A stretch of DNA of 47,157 nt from CAZSXS01 sp964611385 (GCA_964611385.1 CAZSXS010000017.1:1-47157), one strand, 5' to 3'. Positions 8,298-16,010 are shown, counted from the first letter of the stretch. The notes: generated from the sequence alone by a model not told the origin. Made by a program: numbers and translations.

Positions 8298-8609
8298 TTA
8301 ATTAAATTTGACTGCTGTACCATAAGCCATTACTTCACTGGCGGTGTCCATGATATTAGAAGTTGTATACCGAATGCTAACGATTGCATCTGCTCCCAAT
8401 TTTTTTGCTTCCTCTATCATGCGCTCAGTGGCAATGCTGCGCGCTTCTTGCAGTAACTCAGTATACCCTGTGATTTCACCGCCGGCCATGGTTTTTGCAA
8501 TTGCCATTAAGTCTTTCCCGATATGCTTTGCCTGTACCACACTGCCTTTGACAAGGCCCAGATAGCCCAGTTCTTTCCCTGTTATGTACTCCGTTGTTGC
8601 TAATTTCAT
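8298..8609 (-). CDS. YbjQ/UPF0145 family protein
   Basis: 103-aa protein of the YbjQ (UPF0145) family, predicted to form a small homo-oligomer. The conserved features are the GYLGLVKGSVVQAKHIGKD segment near the N-terminus, the GGEITGYTELLQEARSIAT block in the middle, and the GADAIVSIRYTTSNI strand. No function is established. Start ATG 8609 follows GGAGG at good spacing. It is monocistronic, with the next leftward gene 312 bp away beyond two repeat elements. Confidence 0.92.
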   Translation of the reverse strand: MKLATTEYITGKELGYLGLVKGSVVQAKHIGKDLMAIAKTMAGGEITGYTELLQEARSIATERMIEEAKKLGADAIVSIRYTTSNIMDTASEVMAYGTAVKFN

Positions 8610-8645
8610 TTCATTGCCTCCTAGTATAAATTTTTAAATTTCAAC

Positions 8646-8693
8646 TATACTCAGTCAGGATCAGCTTTGTAAATGTTTAAGAGACTGAGCATA
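8646..8693 (+). mobile_element. MITE-like element, internally deleted copy
   Basis: A 48-bp relic keeps both ends, TATACTCAGTC and GACTGAGCATA, plus the sub-terminal CAGCTTTG and TAAATGTTTAAGA, but the ~55-bp centre is gone. It shows that the ends define the unit. It is located upstream of the two-component promoter region. Confidence 0.8.
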
Positions 8694-8724
8694 CGGTCAG
8701 ATCTTATAGGATCAACCTTACAAG

Positions 8725-8790
8725 TTGCTTACAGTTTGCTTGCAGCGCTCATAAGATTTTCATACAATTACGATACGATTTGCCTACAGA
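8725..8790 (+). promoter_or_regulatory. Three phased 11-bp direct repeats, likely response-regulator site
   Basis: TTGCTTACAGT (8725), TTGCTTGCAGC (8736) and TTGCCTACAGA (8780) start 11 and 44 bp apart, so they face the same side of the helix. The last one ends 20 bp upstream of a good -35 box. This is the usual position for an OmpR-type activator. Autoregulation by the adjacent response regulator is inferred. Confidence 0.5.
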
Positions 8791-8810
8791 GAAATTAAAG
8801 CATTCTTAGC

Positions 8811-8839
8811 TTGTCTAACTGGCTTTCGAAAGCTATAAT
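8811..8839 (+). promoter_or_regulatory. Sigma-A-type promoter of the two-component operon
   Basis: A -35 box TTGTCT (8811-8816) and a perfect -10 box TATAAT (8834-8839) are separated by 17 bp. The predicted start of transcription is near 8846, about 40 nt before the response regulator's start codon. Confidence 0.7.
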
Positions 8840-8885
8840 TAATATAAACATTGTATAAAAATCTAAAAGAAGAAGGTACAGTAAC

Positions 8886-9596
8886 TTGTCAGGGAAAATA
8901 TTGTTGATAGACGATGATAAAGACATAACTGAATTAATGCGTATTTTTTTGGAGCGAGATGGTCACAAAGTTGTGGAAGCTTACAATGGTTTGGAAGCAA
9001 CAAAAAAGCTAGAACATGAATCGTTTGATCTGGCAGTCATTGATATTATGATGCCAGGGATGGACGGTTTAACCCTTGTTAAAGATATTCGGAAAAGATA
9101 TCGCTTTCCAATTATTTTGGTAACCGCCAAAACAGCTGATGTGGATAAAATTGTTGGCTTGGGTCTTGGTGCAGACGACTATTTGGTAAAGCCTTTTAAT
9201 CCGCTTGAATTGGCTGCCAGGGTGCATGCACAATTGCGCTTCACTTTGGGCGGTGTGCCGCAAGCGCTATCCGCCAGTAAGATACGGCTAGGTCCATTTG
9301 TTTTGGATCAAGCTGCCGGGACCTTCTTTAAAAACAATGTAGAGATTAGCCTTACTGCTACGGAGTATAAGATTTTAGTTTATTTAATGAGCCATATAGG
9401 GCAGGTTCTTACAAAAGGACAGATTTACGAAAACGTCTGGGGCGACTGGACCGGTGACGATACCATTGGTAATACGGTGATCACTCATATCAGCCGACTA
9501 CGTGAAAAAATAGAGGACAGCCCAAGACAGCCGGAATGGTTGACAACCATACGAGGCTTGGGCTACCGATTGAATAGGGGCGAAACACATGCGTAA
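8886..9596 (+). CDS. OmpR-family response regulator
   Basis: 236-aa two-component response regulator. The receiver domain (residues 4-117) carries the acidic pocket D9-D10-D11, the phospho-acceptor D53 in VIDIMMPGMDG, the T of VTAKTAD and the K of YLVKPFNP. The winged-helix DNA-binding domain (about 135-232) has the LTATEYKILVYLMSHIGQVL and TVITHISRLREKIE helices. The start is TTG at 8886, 8 nt after AGAAGGT; no nearby ATG fits. It overlaps the histidine kinase gene by 8 nt, so the two are translationally coupled. It resembles VanR-type regulators in form, but no van genes are nearby. Confidence 0.94.
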   Translation: MSGKILLIDDDKDITELMRIFLERDGHKVVEAYNGLEATKKLEHESFDLAVIDIMMPGMDGLTLVKDIRKRYRFPIILVTAKTADVDKIVGLGLGADDYLVKPFNPLELAARVHAQLRFTLGGVPQALSASKIRLGPFVLDQAAGTFFKNNVEISLTATEYKILVYLMSHIGQVLTKGQIYENVWGDWTGDDTIGNTVITHISRLREKIEDSPRQPEWLTTIRGLGYRLNRGETHA

Positions 9597-11064
9597 GGCT
9601 AAAAAACCAAAGAAGCTGTATTCGATATTGCAGAGCGGTTATAATGGATTTTCCATTCTTATTATTTTGCTTTTCATTATAACCTTATTGTTATGCATTT
9701 TATTTGATGGCACCTATTTACAAGAATCAATGCGCAACAATTTTGCTTCTCATCTCGTTACGAACGGCACCGACTTCACAGACTATAAAGAACCCGTCGG
9801 GAACAGCTTTGCCGAAATCATCATCAATCGAAAATTTCCTTTAGAACAATTGGAAAAGTTAAAAGTAGATAATCGAATTGAACTTTGGTGGATAGAGATC
9901 TTGGATGATCAGTATCGCGTTATCAAGGTAATTGGTGATAAACAAACAAATCTAAGGCAATATACCGCACTGGATTTAATGCCTAACCTTGAAGCAGAGT
10001 ATTCTTATAGTATCGCGCCGTTTACAAATGAAACGGGCGAAACAAACATCTTATTGTTTGTCATCCCCAGCTCTACCTCTATCATAAGGCTTCAAGTAGA
10101 AGACCTTTCTCTTGTTTTGTTTGGGTCTGCTTTTATGGGTTTGTTTATTCTTTTAGGATTTTTGTATAGCAAATGGTCAGTCAAAAAAATAACGGTACCA
10201 TTAACCCACATTGCCGAGGCAATCAAAAACTCTGGTGAAGGTGGCATACTGATGAACATACAAGATTTTTCAGCAATTGTTGAACTGGAAGAAATTAAAA
10301 CTGCTTTTAATGCCCTTTCTCAACGCCTTATCAAAGCAAAGCAAGATAGGGAACGGTTGTTGTCTGATCGCAACCGAATGATTATGGATATTTCCCATGA
10401 TATTAAAACACCCATAACAACAATAGCCGGTTATGCCAGAGCCTTAGCGGAAGATGTTGTTACGGATGAAGAGACAAAAAATCGATATACATGGACGCTG
10501 TACGAAAAATCTTTACGTGTCGGCAGATTAGTGGATGATCTTTTTACCTTAACAAAACTGGATGTATCCTCAGATATGATTTATAACGACTGTGATTTGG
10601 TAGAGCTTGTACAGCGAATTGTGGCAGAGCATTATTCAGAATTAGAAGAAAACCATATGAAAATCATTTGCGAGTTCCCTGAAACCCCTATCCTATGTAA
10701 AATAGACAGCCAAAGTATATCCAGAGCCATTACAAATATCATTGAAAATGCCATGAAATACGCCAATCAAGGTGGTGTGTTGGCTGTAAAAATGCAGGAA
10801 GTGAATGAAACAGTACTCATTCAAATTTGTGATAATGGGGAGGGGATACCCGCTGCTCTTCAAGAAAGTATTTTTGATCCTTTTGTACGGGGCGACAAGA
10901 GTCGTGCTGTTGGGCAGCATGAGAAAGGGGGGACTGGATTAGGATTGGCTATAGCCAAAGCAGGCATTGAAAAACATGGTGGTAAGTTGGAATTGATCAA
11001 TTGTACAAAGGAGTATAGGACGAATTTTCAAATAAGCTTACCTGTTCATGGGTGTGGATGGTAA
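9589..11064 (+). CDS. HAMP-domain sensor histidine kinase
   Basis: 491-aa membrane sensor kinase, partner of the preceding regulator. Two membrane helices lie at about residues 21-39 and 174-193, enclosing an extracytoplasmic sensor of about 130 residues. A HAMP linker follows (about 194-248). The phosphorylated H270 is in DISHDIKTPITTIAGYARAL. The ATP-binding part shows the N box (NIIENAMKYA), G1 (ICDNGEGIP) and G2 (GGTGLGLAIAKAGIEKHGG). The signal is unknown. Given the serine hydrolase and glycosyltransferase nearby, an envelope or antibiotic signal is a reasonable guess only. Confidence 0.94.
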   Translation: MRKAKKPKKLYSILQSGYNGFSILIILLFIITLLLCILFDGTYLQESMRNNFASHLVTNGTDFTDYKEPVGNSFAEIIINRKFPLEQLEKLKVDNRIELWWIEILDDQYRVIKVIGDKQTNLRQYTALDLMPNLEAEYSYSIAPFTNETGETNILLFVIPSSTSIIRLQVEDLSLVLFGSAFMGLFILLGFLYSKWSVKKITVPLTHIAEAIKNSGEGGILMNIQDFSAIVELEEIKTAFNALSQRLIKAKQDRERLLSDRNRMIMDISHDIKTPITTIAGYARALAEDVVTDEETKNRYTWTLYEKSLRVGRLVDDLFTLTKLDVSSDMIYNDCDLVELVQRIVAEHYSELEENHMKIICEFPETPILCKIDSQSISRAITNIIENAMKYANQGGVLAVKMQEVNETVLIQICDNGEGIPAALQESIFDPFVRGDKSRAVGQHEKGGTGLGLAIAKAGIEKHGGKLELINCTKEYRTNFQISLPVHGCGW

Positions 11065-11074
11065 GTTAAGATTC

Positions 11075-12290
11075 TTATTTGTTCATTGTTTCAATCACTA
11101 TTTTTGCACAAACGGACGCACCATTTTCGGTAGCTATCTTCTGTGAAAGAACCTTTGACTGTTCCACAACCCGTGACTGTAATGCAAACTTTATAGCTTC
11201 TGCAAGATTATCTGCCCCTAGTTGCTTTTGAGGAATCGGTTTTGCCTCCACTCCCAGATCGTAAGCACGGTGCTCCCAAGCAAACTGGTCATTTGAAAAA
11301 GGGATAATGATACTTGGAATCCCTGCACGAAATCCGGCAGCAGTTGTTCCCGCTCCCCCATGGTGGCATACGGCTGAAACGCGGGGAAACAGCCAGGTAT
11401 GGGATATACTCTGAATGGCAAAAATCGAATGTGGCAAAGCCTGTATATCACCCATTCCACATATAATTCCCCGTTTGCCACTCTTTTGTAACGCTTTGAT
11501 AATAATCTCAATCCATTTATTTTTTTCATCGTCACGAAATACAGAGCCAAAACCAAAATAGATCGGTGGCTCGCCTTTGTTCAAAAAAAGTGAATAGCTC
11601 ATTAGGTACTGTATAGGTATCCTTTTCCTCCATGAACCAATATCCATATTGGTGTATGTTTTTATCCCAATCCGTTGGACGTGGAAATACATAGTTGCTA
11701 CAAGAAATGATCGCAGGATGACGAGTGTCAGTATTTTCATATGGACAACGTTGCTTTTGCTTCAAATAGCTTTTTACTCCGAATTTTGATGCCGTCCACA
11801 GCATACTTTGCAGTAAAGTGTAGGTAAACCTGTTCGGCAATTTATATCGCCCGTAAGCAATCACCGAAGCTACCTCGCTCGTTTTGTGCATAGGAAACGG
11901 TGAAGCCAAGATAGAGGGGATACCCATTTTCTCAGCCATAAAGTAACCGATGGTACAGCCGGGATGGTATACAATGCACTCACTGTCCTTGCAGGCGCAA
12001 GCCATATCCTCGGTCATAAATGTGGCATACTTTTTCATTTTGTTAAATGTCAACATCATTTTTAGCGGATTATCTGATGACTGAGCAGCTTTTAATAAAT
12101 TTGGATCAATGTCCACATTACTCAAATCTGCAGAAATAGGATAAAAATCAATCCCATAGCTTTCAACAAAGTTCTTAAAGCTTACTCCAGCTGTAATGCG
12201 CACATTCTTGCCTTGTTTTTTCAACTGCTGTGCAAGTGCAATGTATGGCTGTATATCCCCTCTTGAGCCCGAGCATAAAATGGTTATCAT
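11075..12290 (-). pseudogene. UGT-type glycosyltransferase, frameshifted
   Basis: Two overlapping reading frames together encode one glycosyltransferase of the UDP-glucosyl/glucuronosyl transferase (GT1) fold, about 404 aa. The N-terminal part (start ATG 12290, GGAGG upstream) begins MITILCSGSRGDIQPYIALA, the acceptor half. The C-terminal part carries GEPPIYFGFGSV and the donor-binding CHHGGAGTTAAGFRAGIPSI block. The frame changes in a run of seven T (minus strand; 11,583-11,589 plus): with six T the protein would read ELFTFLNKGEPPIYFGFGS, matching the family, so one T is extra. It could be a true mutation, phase variation or a sequencing error. It diverges from a TetR regulator and would be its natural target. 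Confidence 0.85.
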
Positions 12291-12362
12291 TTTAAGTATC
12301 CTCCTTGAAATATCCGACATCTTGTTGTATGTTATTGAACAACAGCACAGCAAAAAAATCAA

Positions 12363-12387
12363 CCGACAATCTTGAGCGGATTGTCGG
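12363..12387. promoter_or_regulatory. Palindromic operator, likely TetR site
   Basis: CCGACAATC and GATTGTCGG form a perfect 9-bp inverted repeat with a 7-bp spacer, 15 bp before the TetR start codon. A related half-site, ATATCCGACA (12,310-12,319), lies near the glycosyltransferase start and is the inverse of TGTCGGATAT at 12,382. The position in the divergent gap fits repression of both genes. Confidence 0.6.
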
Positions 12388-12402
12388 ATATTGAGGTGAG
12401 AA

Positions 12403-12966
12403 ATGGGTAAGCATCATGAAAGTTCAGAACAAACAAAGCAAAATTTGCGTGAGGCCTTTTGGGAATTGTATTGTGTTAAAAGAATTGAAAAAATAACAGT
12501 GCGTGAGATAACTGAAAAAGCAGGGTATAATCGTAGTACGTTTTATGAGTACTTTATAGATGTGCATGATGTTTTGGAGCAGATTGAAAACAGCCTGATT
12601 CCCCAAATCAGCGAACTGCCGCCTTTTGACTTTTCTGCAGAACAGCCAATTGACAGCTTCATAAAAATGTATTCAGAAAACAGCAAGTATTACTCTGTTT
12701 TGCTTGGGGTGAATGGAGACCCTTCTTTTGCAGCAAAGCTAAAAAACAGCATTAAGGCTAAATTGAAAGCACAAATAAAGGCAACAGAAATGGACGAATT
12801 AGAGCTTGATTATTCACTCGAATTTGTATTGGCAGCGATGATAGGCGTGTTAACCCATTGGTTTCAAAGTGGAGGGGATATACCGAAGGAAAGGCTGCTT
12901 GCACTTATTTATGGCCTTTTGAGCGGTGAAGGCATCCATGGGTTACAAAGGTTAATAACAAGTTAA
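12403..12966 (+). CDS. TetR/AcrR-family regulator
   Basis: 187-aa regulator. The N-terminal helix-turn-helix is clear (KITVREITEKAGYNRSTFYE at about residues 29-48). The rest is an all-helical ligand and dimer domain of the TetR_C type found in clostridial regulators. The start has GAGGTGAG upstream of ATG 12403. It diverges from the glycosyltransferase across a 112-bp gap with a palindrome, so it probably represses that gene and itself. Its stop codon lies inside an 11-bp tandem repeat. Confidence 0.9.
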   Translation: MGKHHESSEQTKQNLREAFWELYCVKRIEKITVREITEKAGYNRSTFYEYFIDVHDVLEQIENSLIPQISELPPFDFSAEQPIDSFIKMYSENSKYYSVLLGVNGDPSFAAKLKNSIKAKLKAQIKATEMDELELDYSLEFVLAAMIGVLTHWFQSGGDIPKERLLALIYGLLSGEGIHGLQRLITS

Positions 12967-12990
12967 TAACAAGTTAATAACAAGTTAATA
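12951..12990. repeat. 11-bp tandem repeat at the tetR stop codon
   Basis: The unit GTTAATAACAA occurs three times in full and once in part (12,951; 12,962; 12,973; 12,984). The TetR stop codon TAA at 12,964-12,966 is in the second unit. Because 11 is not a multiple of 3, changes in copy number upstream of the stop would alter the C-terminus slightly. Confidence 0.9.
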
Positions 12991-13079
12991 CCAGGGCGAA
13001 AAAGGGAACAGTTGATACTCCTTGCTTGTTCTATATTTAGGTCGTATCTGCATATAATTTATTAAAGGCAGGTGCGAAT

Positions 13080-13676
13080 ATGAATAAGAAATCTAAACAA
13101 GTAGAACAAATAATTTTATTGGCTATTCCAGTACTGTTTGTTGCAGGTTCGTTGTTTCATTTCCTGTATGATCTATCAGGTCAAAATCCTATAGTAGGGT
13201 TTTTTTGCCCTGTGAACGAAAGTGTTTGGGAGCATAACAAAATGGTGGTTTTGCCACCGATCTTGTTTTGGGTGGTGTTCTATTTTTGGGAGGGAGAAAA
13301 TTATTTTCTTAATAAAGACAAATGGTTTTCTGCTGCCTTGGGTTCTGTACTTACAATGTTAATAACCATTCCAACGCTTTTTTATTTCTATACCGAAGCC
13401 TTTGGTGTAGAGCTTATATGGGTGGATATTTTTCTCTTGTTTTTGGCAATCGTGCTTGGTCAGCTTATGGGGCTTCATATTTACCGGTACGCAAAGGGCA
13501 TTAAATGGTACCATTCATCATTGATTTTGTGCATGATTATTCTACTTTATGGTGTTTTTACGTTTTATCCCCCACACTTACCTCTATTCAAGGACGGACC
13601 GACAGGTACATATGGCATACCGTTAAAATATACTCAGTCACGTTCAGCTTTGCAAAGCCGCCACCCAAAACAATAG
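13080..13676 (+). CDS. DUF6512-like membrane protein, C-terminus altered by MITE
   Basis: 198-aa integral membrane protein with about five helices (for example EQIILLAIPVLFVAGSLFHF and VDIFLLFLAIVLGQLMGLHI). The NESVWEH motif after the first helix is typical of the DUF6512 family; no function is known. AGGCAGGTG precedes ATG 13080. The last 16 or so residues (from about TQSRSALQ) and the stop codon TAG are encoded by the MITE-like element at 13,629, so the native end probably lay around FKDGPTGTYGI and the original stop has been displaced. Confidence 0.75.
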   Translation: MNKKSKQVEQIILLAIPVLFVAGSLFHFLYDLSGQNPIVGFFCPVNESVWEHNKMVVLPPILFWVVFYFWEGENYFLNKDKWFSAALGSVLTMLITIPTLFYFYTEAFGVELIWVDIFLLFLAIVLGQLMGLHIYRYAKGIKWYHSSLILCMIILLYGVFTFYPPHLPLFKDGPTGTYGIPLKYTQSRSALQSRHPKQ

Positions 13677-13731
13677 AATTTATCCGGGTTGAATGATGGT
13701 GGCTTGGTAAATGTTTAAGAGACTGAGTATA
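13629..13731 (+). mobile_element. MITE-like element, full-length copy (103 bp)
   Basis: Perfect 11-bp terminal inverted repeats, TATACTCAGTC and GACTGAGTATA, bound a 103-bp unit with the internal pair AAGCCGCCA / TGGTGGCTT (one G-U). The outer TA could be a TA target duplication, as with IS630/Tc1-type elements. It encodes no protein and so would be non-autonomous. This is the best reference copy in the window. Confidence 0.88.
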
Positions 13732-13748
13732 TGATCAAGTGGCTTAGG

Positions 13749-13833
13749 GTGACTTCTGGAAACATGGTTACAGAAGTATGAAACACAAAAGGCTTTTGAG
13801 CATTAAAACAATGCCAAAAGCCTTTTGCTTGTG
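13749..13833. repeat. 85-bp direct repeat, left copy, left of tlyA-like gene
   Basis: Starts GTGACTTCTGG, contains GAAACACAAAAGGC, ends CCTTTTGCTTGTG, and is matched by 14,888-14,973 with a few changes. It carries the terminator described next. The two copies are in the same orientation and flank the tlyA-like gene. Confidence 0.85.
13787..13826. terminator. Intrinsic terminator downstream of tlyA-like gene
   Basis: AAAAGGCTTTTG and CAAAAGCCTTTT pair, extended by GCATT / AATGC, with a short A-rich loop. A and T runs on both sides make it bidirectional. It ends the leftward tlyA-like gene and possibly the DUF6512 gene. Confidence 0.8.
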
Positions 13834-13849
13834 ATTTTAATAGAGCTTT

Positions 13850-14707
13850 CTATATTTTTGAGATGTTATTCTTATCAAATTTCTCTAATGCAAATGATTT
13901 TTCAATTAACAGATCAAAATATTCTTGATAGGTCTTGTTAATATTGTCTGAGGTCTTTTCTCCGACTCGTAAGCAGACAAAATATTCAATAGCATCATTC
14001 CCACCTCTTATCGGGCTGTAGGTTAAGCCAACAATATCAAAACCATTATCGACAAAGTAATTACATAAGTCAGACAAAACATCTGAAATGACTTGGCGTT
14101 GATTGATGTTGCCGCTTCGTCTTATTTCTGCCGAGTTAACTTCAACGATAGGCTTGATAAGTGCGATAATAGTACCGCTACCTTGTAGTATATCCTTGCA
14201 CTCCACAAGGCCCTTTTTCAAAGACAAATAAGATAAATCGAGCGTAATGATCTCTGGTTTCGGTGTCAGCCTTTTTAATACGTCATCAGATATATTTGTT
14301 CGCTCCATATTGAAGACACTTTCATTGATTAACAGCTTGCCTGCTAGCTCACCGTGCCCCGCATCTACAGCGTAAACCAGCTTTGCTCCATACTGAAGTA
14401 AGCAATCCGTGAAACCTCCAGTAGACGCTCCGCAGTCAAGTGTTATCTTGTCTTGAACATCTACTTCAAAATCAGATAATGCTTTCTGTAGCTTTAAGCC
14501 GCCCTTGTTAACGTATTTCTTTTTATAGTATTCTTTAATCCGAATCATTCCATCTAATGGCACTTTTTCTTTTCCGCTTAAAATTTGCTGCGTATTGACC
14601 AGCACCTTACCCGCCATAATCCACGATAACGCTTCTTTTTCCGACTCAAACCAATTTTCAGTTAATAATCTGTCTATTAAATAAACTTTTTTGACTTTTG
14701 ACATCAT
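13850..14707 (-). CDS. TlyA-family rRNA 2'-O-methyltransferase
   Basis: 285-aa protein of the TlyA (hemolysin A) family, which methylates ribose 2'-OH groups of rRNA. An N-terminal S4 RNA-binding domain (DRLLTENWFESEKEALSWIM, then AGKVLVN) is followed by the linker KYVNKGGLKLQKAL and an FtsJ-type SAM domain: LDCGASTGGFTDCLLQYGA, then VYAVDAGHGELA, and ALIKPIVE with the catalytic Lys. The usual KYVSRGGxKL is slightly changed. Housekeeping TlyA normally sits beside recN, dxs or argR; here it is isolated and flanked by 85-bp direct repeats, so it may be a second, acquired copy. GGTGG lies before ATG 14707. Confidence 0.88.
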   Translation of the reverse strand: MMSKVKKVYLIDRLLTENWFESEKEALSWIMAGKVLVNTQQILSGKEKVPLDGMIRIKEYYKKKYVNKGGLKLQKALSDFEVDVQDKITLDCGASTGGFTDCLLQYGAKLVYAVDAGHGELAGKLLINESVFNMERTNISDDVLKRLTPKPEIITLDLSYLSLKKGLVECKDILQGSGTIIALIKPIVEVNSAEIRRSGNINQRQVISDVLSDLCNYFVDNGFDIVGLTYSPIRGGNDAIEYFVCLRVGEKTSDNINKTYQEYFDLLIEKSFALEKFDKNNISKI

Positions 14708-14812
14708 TTAATCCACCTTGTGTTTTGTGTACGACCACTTAAACTACAATGATCATGCTTCTTTGATAAGAAGAGCTGTAAACTCTCAGCTGACTTTCAT
14801 GGGTGATTCACT

Positions 14813-14844
14813 ACTGAAATGCAGTATATTGCCTGCATTACAGT
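14813..14844. promoter_or_regulatory. Inverted repeat in tlyA/araC gap, possible operator
   Basis: ACTGAAATGCAG and CTGCATTACAGT are inverse with one mismatch over 12 bp, spaced by 8 bp. It lies in the 369-bp gap between the divergent tlyA-like gene and the AraC/GyrI gene. The symmetric form suits a dimeric regulator, but no specific protein can be assigned. The rest of the gap (14,708-14,812) shows nothing else clear. Confidence 0.4.
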
Positions 14845-14887
14845 ATGTCAAGCTCTTTCACTATTGACTCCACTGCTTAATAAGTAG

Positions 14888-14973
14888 GTGACTTCTGGGA
14901 AAATGATAAAAGGTCAGAAACACAAAAAGGCTTTTGAGCATTAAAACAATGCCCAAAAGCCTTTTTGCTTGTG
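14888..14973. repeat. 85-bp direct repeat, right copy, with terminator
   Basis: Near-identical to 13,749-13,833, including GTGACTTCTGG at the start and GCTTGTG at the end. Its stem AAAAAGGCTTTTG / CAAAAGCCTTTTT (14,924-14,966) would work as a terminator, yet no gene ends just before it in either direction: tlyA reads away and AraC starts about 100 bp later. This suggests a duplication remnant. Confidence 0.85.
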
Positions 14974-15076
14974 GTCGATTATTTTGTTTCCTGCGAATTT
15001 GATGTATAATAATTTGTACTGCAAAGAAATGTTTTTCCACTTCATCTATAATCTTTTTGAGAGGGGGAGGATCGTT

Positions 15077-15961
15077 GTGGATTTGCTTAAAGAGATGAAC
15101 GATGTCGTAAACTATATTGAAGAGAATTTGACCGAAAGCATCCAAGTTGATATGCTGTCAAGGATGGCCTGTTGCTCGGTTTGCGAATTTTCACGTATAT
15201 TTTCGTTTATGGCAGGCATGTCTGTTTCGGAGTATATCAGACGAAGAAGGTTGTCACAAGCCGTTTTTGATATACAGAACGGTAATGAAAAACTGATTGA
15301 TATTGCTTCGAAATATGGCTATGAATCACAGGCGGCTTTTTCAAGAGCGTTTAAAGAATTGCATAACCAAACGCCTTTATCGGCACGCAAGAGTGGTGTT
15401 TTCTTGAAGACCTATCCTAAACTTACCTTCAAACTCATAATAAAAGGAGTGGTTGAAATGGATTTTAGGATTGAGAACAGACAAAGCTTCAAAATTATCG
15501 GCTTGAAATGTGCAGGCGCTTATGATGATTCGGGTTGGTTTCGATTTCAAAATCAGTATGATAGTCGGCTGCGAAATGGCAACGGAGCAAAGAGTTATTA
15601 CAAAGCTCCTTTCTGGATGATAGGGGCTTATAAATGTAGTGAGCCTGACGGCGAATATGTATTTGATGCAAGTAACGAGGATGCGTGTATGATAGGGGCA
15701 GAATTATGTGATGAGCCTATCCTTGAAGGGATGGATATCGAAACGGTTCCAGCCGCAACATGGGCAGTTTTTTCTTGCCAATGGGATCCGCAAAATGATG
15801 CAACGGGAAAGACTTATGCTCGGATCATTTCTGAATGGATGCCTTTAAGCGGATATAAACGAGATCATAATGCTCCATATATTGAAACTTTTAGCCTTCC
15901 TGGTGAAGCAGATCCGCAAGCTTGCAAATGTGAGGTATGGGTGCCTGTTTTGAAAAAATAG
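15077..15961 (+). CDS. AraC-family regulator with GyrI-like ligand domain
   Basis: 294-aa transcription activator with the DNA-binding part first: two helix-turn-helix units of AraC type at about residues 8-105 (SRMACCSVCEFSRIFSFMAG and IASKYGYESQAAFSRAFKE). A GyrI/AraC_E_bind effector domain follows (about 130-292). This matches the Rob/SoxS-like multidrug-binding class. The start is GTG 15077, 6 nt after GGAGG; the frame is open earlier but runs into the upstream repeat. An intrinsic terminator follows the stop codon. The target genes are unknown. Confidence 0.9.
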   Translation: MDLLKEMNDVVNYIEENLTESIQVDMLSRMACCSVCEFSRIFSFMAGMSVSEYIRRRRLSQAVFDIQNGNEKLIDIASKYGYESQAAFSRAFKELHNQTPLSARKSGVFLKTYPKLTFKLIIKGVVEMDFRIENRQSFKIIGLKCAGAYDDSGWFRFQNQYDSRLRNGNGAKSYYKAPFWMIGAYKCSEPDGEYVFDASNEDACMIGAELCDEPILEGMDIETVPAATWAVFSCQWDPQNDATGKTYARIISEWMPLSGYKRDHNAPYIETFSLPGEADPQACKCEVWVPVLKK

Positions 15962-15975
15962 CGATTTCTTGAAGT

Positions 15976-16010
15976 AAAAGCTGCCTTGCAAAATCTAGGC
16001 GGCTTTTATT
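15976..16010 (+). terminator. Intrinsic terminator after the AraC/GyrI gene
   Basis: AAAAGCTGCCT pairs with AGGCGGCTTTT (one G-U) around a 10-nt loop and is followed by a T-rich stretch, 14 nt after the stop codon. Confidence 0.8.

Noticed and set aside
11583..11589. Programmed frameshift in the glycosyltransferase
   Set aside because: The T7 run could slip, but no stimulatory structure is apparent and this family is not known to use frameshifting; a mutation or sequence error is simpler.
12951..12990. CRISPR array
   Set aside because: The 11-bp units are directly adjacent with no spacers; no cas genes or spaced repeats occur in the window.
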